From Kofleriaceae bacterium (lineage in GTDB: Bacteria; Myxococcota_A; Polyangia; Haliangiales; Haliangiaceae), in the NCBI GenBank assembly GCA_025357755.1, contig JANXOP010000230.1, positions 1 through 38,627 of the forward strand: DNA of 38,627 bases, read 5' to 3'. The translations under genes were made by a program, and so were the position numbers. The notes beneath the pieces were generated by a model. It was not told the origin of the DNA. It ran no database searches and saw only the letters and a list, made by a program, of their open reading frames with translations. Numbering within the stretch: position 1 is the first letter of the stretch; every line of letters begins with the position of its first letter. Shown one piece after another: positions 33,713-38,627 of this stretch.

Positions 33713-34758
33713 TTTCCGAACATCCCCGCGAGCGTCGCCGGCGTGGCGACGCCGCGCTCGGTGATGAGGCCCGTCATGTAGCGGCGCGGCGTGACATCGA
33801 ACGCGGGGTTCGCGACCGCACTGCCGCGAGGCACGATCTCGACGCGGCCCGGCTTGCCTTCGATCAGCCCATTGACGAACCGGACTTCGTCACCGCTGCG
33901 CTCCTCGATCGGAATCTCCGCGGGCGCCCCCACCGTCCAGTCGATCGAGCTCGAGGGCACGGCCGCATAGAACGGCACGCCGTTATCGTGCGCGGCGAGC
34001 CCCTTGAGGTACGTGCCGATCTTGTTGCAGACGTCGCCGTTGCGCGTCGTGCGATCGGTGCCGACGATACAGAGATCGACCTGACCGCGCTGCATGAGGT
34101 GGCCGCCGGCGTTATCAGCGATCACGGTGTGCGGGACGCCGTGCTGGAGCAGCTCCCACGCGGTCAGCATGCCCTGGTTACGGGGTCGGGTCTCCTCGAC
34201 CCACACGTGCACGGCAATGCCCGCCTCGTGCGCCTTGTAGACGGGCGCGAGGGCCGTGCCCCAATCGACGGTCGCCAACCACCCGGCGTTGCAGTGCGTG
34301 AGCACGTCGACCCGCGGCTTGTGGATCGCGTCGATGATGCCCTTGCCGTAGTTGCCGATCGCCTCGCACGCGGCGACATCGTCATCGGCGATCTTCGCGG
34401 CGGCGGCATACGCGACGGCTTCTCGCTCGCCGGCATACACGCCCGCGAGCGCGCTCTGCATCTGATGCAGGGCCCACCGCAGGTTGATCGCGGTCGGGCG
34501 GGTCTCGGCGAGCTCGGCGCAGGCGGCATCGAGCGCGACGCCGGTACGCATCGCGATCGCGACCCCGTACGCTGCCGTCGCACCGATCAGCGGCGCTCCC
34601 CGGATGTGCATGTCGCGAATCGCGCGCGCGACCTCGGCGACGCTGGTCAGCGTCATCCATTCGATCGCGTACGGCAAGCGCGCTTGATCGATCACCATCA
34701 CCGAGCGGCCGTCACCAGCGAGCTCGATCGTGCGGCGCCAAATCCCTTCGACGTTCAT
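33709..34758 (-). CDS. mtnA: Methylthioribose-1-phosphate isomerase
   Basis: A 349-residue MtnA of the eIF2B-related fold. It converts 5-methylthioribose-1-P to 5-methylthioribulose-1-P, and in some bacteria also the 5-deoxyribose analogue. Seen are the RGAPLIGATAAYG motif (~53-65), the catalytic Cys156 in THCNAG, and the catalytic Asp235 in GTDRTTRNGDV followed by NKIGT. The ATG at 34758 gives the normal family N-terminus. The frame runs on upstream only as antisense noise. It lies 8 bases after apt and overlaps the aldolase start as ATGA. Confidence 0.95.
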   Translation of the reverse strand: MNVEGIWRRTIELAGDGRSVMVIDQARLPYAIEWMTLTSVAEVARAIRDMHIRGAPLIGATAAYGVAIAMRTGVALDAACAELAETRPTAINLRWALHQMQSALAGVYAGEREAVAYAAAAKIADDDVAACEAIGNYGKGIIDAIHKPRVDVLTHCNAGWLATVDWGTALAPVYKAHEAGIAVHVWVEETRPRNQGMLTAWELLQHGVPHTVIADNAGGHLMQRGQVDLCIVGTDRTTRNGDVCNKIGTYLKGLAAHDNGVPFYAAVPSSSIDWTVGAPAEIPIEERSGDEVRFVNGLIEGKPGRVEIVPRGSAVANPAFDVTPRRYMTGLITERGVATPATLAGMFGK

Positions 34759-34766
34759 TGCTGGGC

Positions 34767-35294
34767 TTACTCGGCTTCGTTGAACGCCGTGAGAGCGTGG
34801 ACCTTCACGCCGCGCTCTTCGATCCGCTTGCGACCCGGCAAGTCGGAGAGCTCGATGACGAACGCGCACTCCACGATCTCGGCGCCGCTCTTCTCGGCGA
34901 GCGAGAGCGCCGCGAGCGCGGTGCCGCCGGTCGCGAGCAGGTCATCGATGATCACGACGCGCTCGCCCTTCGCGAGGCCATCGACGTGCATCTCGATCCG
35001 GTTCGAGCCGTACTCGAGGTCATAGTCCTGCGAGACCGACGTGTGCGGCAGCTTGCCCGGCTTGCGGATCGGCACGAAGCCAGCCTTCAGCTCGTGCGCG
35101 AGTGCGGCTCCAAAAATGAAGCCGCGTGCCTCGATGCCGACAAACTTGTCGACCTTGCCCGCGTAGCGCTCGGCGAACAGGTTGATGACGTGGTTGAACC
35201 CCACGCCGCTCGCGAGCAGCGGTGTGATGTCACGGAAGCGAATCCCCTGCTTCGGGAAATCCGGGATGGTGCGAATCAGCGATTTGAAGTTCAT
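34767..35294 (-). CDS. apt: Adenine phosphoribosyltransferase
   Basis: A 175-residue PRTase of normal Apt length. It makes AMP from adenine and PRPP in the cytoplasm. It opens with the family's IRTIPDFPKQGIRFRDITP and has FVGIEARGFIFG. The PRPP-binding loop VVIIDDLLATGGTA is at ~117-130. Its job here is to reclaim the adenine released by the MTA phosphorylase encoded just upstream. The two genes overlap by 4 bases (ATGA). Confidence 0.96.
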   Translation of the reverse strand: MNFKSLIRTIPDFPKQGIRFRDITPLLASGVGFNHVINLFAERYAGKVDKFVGIEARGFIFGAALAHELKAGFVPIRKPGKLPHTSVSQDYDLEYGSNRIEMHVDGLAKGERVVIIDDLLATGGTALAALSLAEKSGAEIVECAFVIELSDLPGRKRIEERGVKVHALTAFNEAE

Positions 35295-36166
35295 GTAAAA
35301 CGTCCGAGCACACGGCCTGCGACTGCATCGAGCTTCTTGACGAGCGCAGGATCCGCCGAACCCGGCGCGGTCATGATCGCGTGCTCGAGCGCGCGATCAC
35401 ATCCGTACTTGCACTCGCCCTCGTGCGCGGCGACGACCGGAATCACCTGCGCGAGCAGCTTCCGCACCTTCGCGCCGTTCTCGTTCATCACCTTGACGAC
35501 CTGAGCGACATCGACGTGATCGTGCTGCGGGTGCCAACAATCGAAGTCGGTCACCATCGCGACGCTGGCGTAACATAGCTCCGCCTCGCGGGCGAGCTTG
35601 GCCTCGGGCATGTTCGTCATGCCGATGACGTCGGCGCCCCAGCTGCGATGCAGCTTGGACTCGGCGACCGAGCTGAACTGCGGGCCTTCCATCACGACGT
35701 ACGTGCCGCCCTCGTGGATCGGCAGCGCGAGGCTCGTCCCGGTCGCGACCAGGTCCGCCATGATCCGACGACAGGTCGGATGGCCGACCGAGACGTGCGC
35801 GGTCAGGCCGGTCGAGAAGAAGGTCTTGGGGGTCCGCAGCGTTCGATCGATGAACTGATCGACGATCACGAAATCGCCGGGCGGCCGATCTTCGCGCAAG
35901 GAGCCGACGGCGCTCACGCTGATCACCTGCTGGACCCCAGCGCGCTTGAGCGCATCGATGTTCGCGAGGTACGGAATCTCGTGCGGCGGAATCCTGTGAC
36001 CGCGACCATGGCGCGGCAGGAACACGACCTTGTGCTCGCCGAGCTGGCCGAACAGGAGGTCGTCGGATGGGCGCCCGAACGGCGAATCGACACGGTGCCA
36101 CTTCTTATCGGTCAGGCCATCGAGCTCGTAGAGCCCGCTGCCACCGACGATTCCGATGACGGACAT
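35291..36166 (-). CDS. mtnP: S-methyl-5'-thioadenosine phosphorylase
   Basis: A 291-residue trimeric-type nucleoside phosphorylase of the MTAP branch. It cleaves methylthioadenosine with phosphate to methylthioribose-1-P and adenine. Seen are IGIVGGSGLYEL at the start, the phosphate-site RHGRGH, the base/Met region GTYVVMEGPQFSS, NMPEAKLAREAELCYA, and the Asp pair in TDFDCW typical of MTAP. It is the first gene of the minus-strand salvage row and is divergent from the 36221 gene across a 54-base gap with no clear promoter. Confidence 0.95.
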   Translation of the reverse strand: MSVIGIVGGSGLYELDGLTDKKWHRVDSPFGRPSDDLLFGQLGEHKVVFLPRHGRGHRIPPHEIPYLANIDALKRAGVQQVISVSAVGSLREDRPPGDFVIVDQFIDRTLRTPKTFFSTGLTAHVSVGHPTCRRIMADLVATGTSLALPIHEGGTYVVMEGPQFSSVAESKLHRSWGADVIGMTNMPEAKLAREAELCYASVAMVTDFDCWHPQHDHVDVAQVVKVMNENGAKVRKLLAQVIPVVAAHEGECKYGCDRALEHAIMTAPGSADPALVKKLDAVAGRVLGRFT

Positions 36167-36220
36167 GAGCTTGCGGATACCACGCTCGCGGCCCGGCCCG
36201 CTACCGGCTACGCTCGACCC

Positions 36221-36787
36221 ATGGACCCGGTACTCCTCTCCACGATCAGCGCGTGCCTCGGCGCCGCCCTCGTGGGGACGGCGCTGTTCTACTGTTTACC
36301 TCGTCGGATCAATGGCGTGGCCGCCGACAACGTCGTCCTGAAGCTGGTACGCGCCGGTAACCTCGACCGGGTCAAGAAGCTGATCGAGGCGGCGCCGAAC
36401 ACCTACCTCGCGGCCTACGGCGCCGCGATCGAGTCGGCCGAGCAGCTCGGTTCGAAGGAGCCCGCGGCGGTCAAGGCCGCGACCCGGGGTGCGTTCACGA
36501 CCGTCGCCGATGCGCTCGCGAGGCGCTGGGTCGCCGCGATCATGCGCGGCATCGTCGGCGGCATGCTGGGCGGCGTCAGCCTGTACATCGCGCGCAGCCA
36601 CGGCAACACCTCGCCGACCTGGGTCAACGCGCTCGGCGGGATCGCCGTGCTCGGCGGCGTGTGGTCCCTGCTTCGCCGCAACGACGTCGCCGGCGTGCTC
36701 GCGCACGGCGAGCACGAGGTGCTCCCCGAGATCGATCGCGCGTTCACCGGCGTCGCGACTCCGGTACTATCGGAGGACCAGGAATGA
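36221..36787 (+). CDS. Membrane protein of unknown family (first of a paralogous pair)
   Basis: A 188-residue protein with an N-terminal helix (~5-25), a cytoplasmic helical part (~26-100, LVRAGNLDRVKKLIEAAPNTY), two further helices (~105-125 and ~135-155) and a tail ending EVLPEIDRAFTG. This layout of one helix, a cytoplasmic segment and two helices recalls small MotA/TolQ/ExbB proteins, but none of their motifs is certain. The next gene has the same plan and tail, so the pair looks duplicated. The ATG at 36221 is chosen as the start of the first helix. The stop overlaps the next ATG (ATGA). Confidence 0.72.
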   Translation: MDPVLLSTISACLGAALVGTALFYCLPRRINGVAADNVVLKLVRAGNLDRVKKLIEAAPNTYLAAYGAAIESAEQLGSKEPAAVKAATRGAFTTVADALARRWVAAIMRGIVGGMLGGVSLYIARSHGNTSPTWVNALGGIAVLGGVWSLLRRNDVAGVLAHGEHEVLPEIDRAFTGVATPVLSEDQE

Positions 36788-37335
36788 AAGAGGTCCTCAG
36801 CTACCTTCTCGCGCTCGGCGGCGCCGGCATCGTTGCCTATACGGTCAGCCTCGCGATGGCCGTCAACACGAACTATCCCGCCGCACGGTTCCGGATCATC
36901 AACTCGCTGCGCACCCAGCCGTGGCAGGCCGAGATGATGACCAAGGCCAAGCCTGGCTCGTTCTTCGATGGCATCCATGCCGCGATGAAGACCGGCGGCA
37001 TGCTCGGCCTGCGCGATCCAGACATGATCGCGCAAGCGACCCGCCCCTCGTACGACGCGGCCGCGATCAGCGTCGGCTTCAAGTGGAAGGCGATCCTCGG
37101 CAAGCTCAAGCTCGGCGGCACCGCAGTGATCGGCGGCCTCGTCCTCGCGATCGGCGTGAGCACGAACCCGGCACTCCACATCATCCTCACCGTCGGCGCG
37201 ATCGGCGCAGCGATCTGGATCATGGTCACGAAGAACGACTGCGAGCGCTACGTCACCCTCGCCCGCCTCGAGATCCTGCCCGACGTCGATCGCGCGATCG
37301 CCGAGGGCCGCTACGGCAAGCCCCCCGCGTATTAA
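36784..37335 (+). CDS. Membrane protein of unknown family (second of a paralogous pair)
   Basis: A 183-residue protein with the same layout as its neighbour: an N-terminal helix (~5-25), a cytoplasmic helical segment (RIINSLRTQPWQAEMMTKAK), two helices (~115-150) and a tail EILPDVDRAIAEG. The matching tails EILPDVDRAI and EVLPEIDRAF and the shared order suggest an old tandem duplication. The subunits may form a two-protein channel or complex (inference). The ATG at 36784 overlaps the previous stop by 4 bases. The gene ends just before the repeat-rich tail of the window. Confidence 0.72.
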   Translation: MKEVLSYLLALGGAGIVAYTVSLAMAVNTNYPAARFRIINSLRTQPWQAEMMTKAKPGSFFDGIHAAMKTGGMLGLRDPDMIAQATRPSYDAAAISVGFKWKAILGKLKLGGTAVIGGLVLAIGVSTNPALHIILTVGAIGAAIWIMVTKNDCERYVTLARLEILPDVDRAIAEGRYGKPPAY

Positions 37336-37351
37336 CGCATCGCTCGTCGGC

Positions 37352-37697
37352 ACCGCCGCGCTCGCGGGCCTTACGTGATCCGGAAAATAGTCGTGCGGCT
37401 TCGCCGCGGCTCTGATCGTGGCAGTACCAAAGCACGAAGACCCGAGCGAAGCCGCCGCGCTCGCGCGCTTACGTGATCGTACGGCTTCGCCACGCGGGTG
37501 CTCGCAGCACGGTACCGAAGCACGAAGAAAGGCACGAAGATCGGAACGAAGCAGAGAGCTTTCGGCGGCTGCGCCGCCGCGCTCGCGGGCCTTGCGTGTT
37601 CCGGAAATAGTGGTGCGGCTTCGCCGCGCGGGTGCTCGCAGGCCGGTACCGAAGCAGGCAGACAGGCACGAAGACCCGAGCGAAGCAGAGAGGCGGT
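37352..37697. repeat. Degenerate tandem repeat, about three copies of ~98-125 bp
   Basis: Three related units begin with CGCCGCGCTCGCG at about 37353, 37453 and 37573. Units 1 and 3 share a ~58-base core (37352-37409 and 37571-37630) with only a few differences, including GTGCGGCTTCGCCGCG. Unit 2 lacks about 20 internal bases. Each unit ends in a GGTACCGAAGCA / CACGAAGA-rich part. Each holds small dyads such as GCGGC-ttc-GCCGC. A fourth partial unit (37908-37936) lies beyond the DUF1330 remnant. No gene is seen in 37336-37697, and unit length and divergence rule out CRISPR. Confidence 0.8.
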
Positions 37698-37899
37698 CGA
37701 GACGCTGGAAGGCCCGAGGGTAGACGGAGCCGTCATTCTCCAGTTCCCCACGGTGGAAGACGCGAGAGCTGCGTACAACAGTCCGCTGTATCAGGCGGCG
37801 CTGGTGCACCGCCTTGAGGGCGCCGAGTACCGCGTGTTTAGCGTCGAGGGAGTCCAGGAAGAACCGAGGAAGGATCGCGCTGAGTCGCGCGGTCGATGA
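37696..37899 (+). pseudogene. DUF1330 gene fragment, C-terminal half only
   Basis: The frame encodes the second half of a DUF1330 domain: VDGAVILQFPTVEDARAAYN, SPLYQAALVHRLEGAEYR and a FSVEGV end, then a short charged tail. The first half of the ~95-residue domain is absent. In its place the open frame reads back into the tandem repeat (to 37498) as Arg/Ser-rich noise. A partial repeat unit also follows it, so the remnant is bracketed by repeat sequence. DUF1330 proteins are small alpha/beta ferredoxin-like proteins of unknown role. This copy is probably dead, though translation of the fragment cannot be excluded. Confidence 0.7.
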
Positions 37900-37966
37900 G
37901 GTTTCGACGGCTGCGCCCGCCGCGCTCGCGGGTTTGTTGGCATTCATGCGAGTTGGTTTAGGCTTT

Positions 37967-38168
37967 GCCCGAAGCCTCTGGGGCGGTGGGGCTCGCCCCG
38001 CGGCACCCGCGCTTCGGCCGCGCCGAGCGCCGAGTCGACCGACGTTGTAGAGCGGCCGCCGCACAGTTCGAGCATCGCGTGAACGCGAGCGGTCTGCTCG
38101 CGCTCGGCACGTCCTCGGGCGCGGGCACCGCGTATGGGCGGAGCCCCACCACCCCAGAGGCTTCGGGC
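37967..38168. repeat. Large inverted repeat (33-bp arms, 30 of 33 matching)
   Basis: Left arm 37967-37999 begins GCCCGAAGCCTCTGGGG. Right arm 38136-38168 ends CCCCAGAGGCTTCGGGC. The inner flanks also pair loosely for another ~30 bases on each side (GCCGAGCGC at 38022-38030 against GCGCTCGGC at 38100-38108). This gives a long imperfect stem with a loop of ~70 bases. There is no open reading frame of note inside. It may be two inverted copies of a dispersed repeat or a miniature mobile element. Confidence 0.75.
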
Positions 38169-38259
38169 ACTTCCCCCTGGAGATCCCCTTCGAACCCCTG
38201 TGGCTCGGCGCGCACGTGGCGCCGAACACGAACGCGTCAAGACGAGAACGGAGAAGCAG

Positions 38260-38559
38260 ATGACGATGACGAGCAAGAACGCCGAGGATCAGAGCACGAG
38301 CTACTACCTGGAGGAGCAACTCGATCAACACAGCACCGACGGGGATCGGATGAGCATCGCGAGATCAGTCGTCTGCGAAGCGCGCGGCACGTGCGAGGTG
38401 CAACGACAACTAAACAACAATTGGGCGGAGCTGACCTGCGGCGCGGGAATGCAAGCGCATGACAACCGGAGCGAGCGACGCACGGCCGTCGGCGGTGGTG
38501 GCGCGCGGCCTCGCTGGCGCTGCGCGCGAGCGGAGACGACGGGGTGCGGCGAGCCGTAA
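38260..38559 (+). CDS. Possible 99-residue protein of unknown function
   Basis: A frame starting ATG at 38260 with GGAGA five bases upstream, the best ribosome site in this tail. The first ~70 residues look like protein (MTMTSKNAEDQSTSYYLEEQ; acidic, then Cys and Asn residues, RQLNNNWAELTCGAGMQ). The end is Arg/Gly-rich and less convincing. No family is recognised and no membrane segment is seen. It could be a small accessory gene or chance. A competing minus-strand frame covers the same bases but is Arg/Ser-rich. Confidence 0.4.
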   Translation: MTMTSKNAEDQSTSYYLEEQLDQHSTDGDRMSIARSVVCEARGTCEVQRQLNNNWAELTCGAGMQAHDNRSERRTAVGGGGARPRWRCARAETTGCGEP

Positions 38560-38627
38560 ATTCCACGGCCCCTGCTTCATGGCACCAGCCTCATGTCTTG
38601 CCAGACCGGCCGGCGCAGGTGTCCCTG

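Noticed and set aside
37352..37697. CRISPR array
   Set aside because: Units are ~100-125 bases, diverged, without unique spacers of even length, and there are no cas genes.
36415..38331. 638-codon minus-strand frame over the membrane pair and the repeats
   Set aside because: It runs through repeat units and antisense of two coupled genes and has no domain. Its repeated peptides only mirror the DNA repeat.

Overview
The window is GC-rich (roughly two thirds G+C by eye), and almost every third codon position in the confident genes is G or C. The gene types point to a Gram-negative predatory or soil bacterium of the Myxococcota, probably of the Haliangium/Kofleria kind. They include many short Cys-anchored lipoproteins, TamA/TamB outer-membrane assembly genes, a Gld-type ABC system, Gly/Ser- and Pro-rich linkers, and a PimA-like glycosyltransferase with an MMPL exporter. 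This placement is inferred from style and content; there is no rRNA or other marker gene. No tRNA, rRNA or CRISPR array was seen.

Layout. 1-1,120: a lipoprotein cut by the left edge, coupled to an MBL-fold hydrolase. 1,122-1,764: an iron superoxide dismutase (sodB) with its own terminator. 1,763-9,809, minus strand: an envelope group of a low-complexity surface lipoprotein, a PAP2 phosphatase, a TamA/BamA-like barrel with a lipoprotein signal, and TamB, the last two coupled by a TTGA overlap. 10,001-15,126, plus strand: a four-gene Gld-type ABC operon (ATPase, permease, GldG-like, DUF4340) whose genes all overlap. 15,180-17,534: a gene-poor stretch holding one REP-associated (RAYT) transposase. 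17,535-22,958: a periplasmic HtrA-type protease, two lipoproteins, an ABC1/UbiB-type kinase coupled to a ribbon-helix-helix/zinc-ribbon protein, and a divergent cysteine-synthase-family gene. A strong palindrome lies in that divergent gap. 23,088-29,414, plus strand: a tightly packed membrane operon of PimA-like glycosyltransferase, LPG-synthase/flippase-like membrane protein, MMPL/RND exporter, a perfectly tiled 24-codon ORF, a GtrA-like protein and an MFS transporter. 29,411-36,166, minus strand: MTA phosphorylase, adenine phosphoribosyltransferase, methylthioribose-1-P isomerase, a FucA-type class II aldolase, a radical SAM protein and a large S41 protease. 36,221-37,335: two overlapping membrane genes that look like ancient paralogues. 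37,336-38,627: a repeat-rich tail with a degenerate tandem repeat, a DUF1330 gene reduced to its C-terminal half, a large inverted repeat and one possible small gene.

How the genes may work together. The best-supported pathway is mtnP-apt-mtnA-aldolase. It would convert methylthioadenosine (and probably 5'-deoxyadenosine) to adenine, then AMP, plus a sugar phosphate that is split to DHAP and a small aldehyde. A radical SAM gene, a source of 5'-deoxyadenosine, sits next in the same row. The 23-29 kb operon looks like a make, flip and export unit for a glycosylated lipid. The 10-15 kb operon is a complete Gld-type ABC module of unknown cargo.
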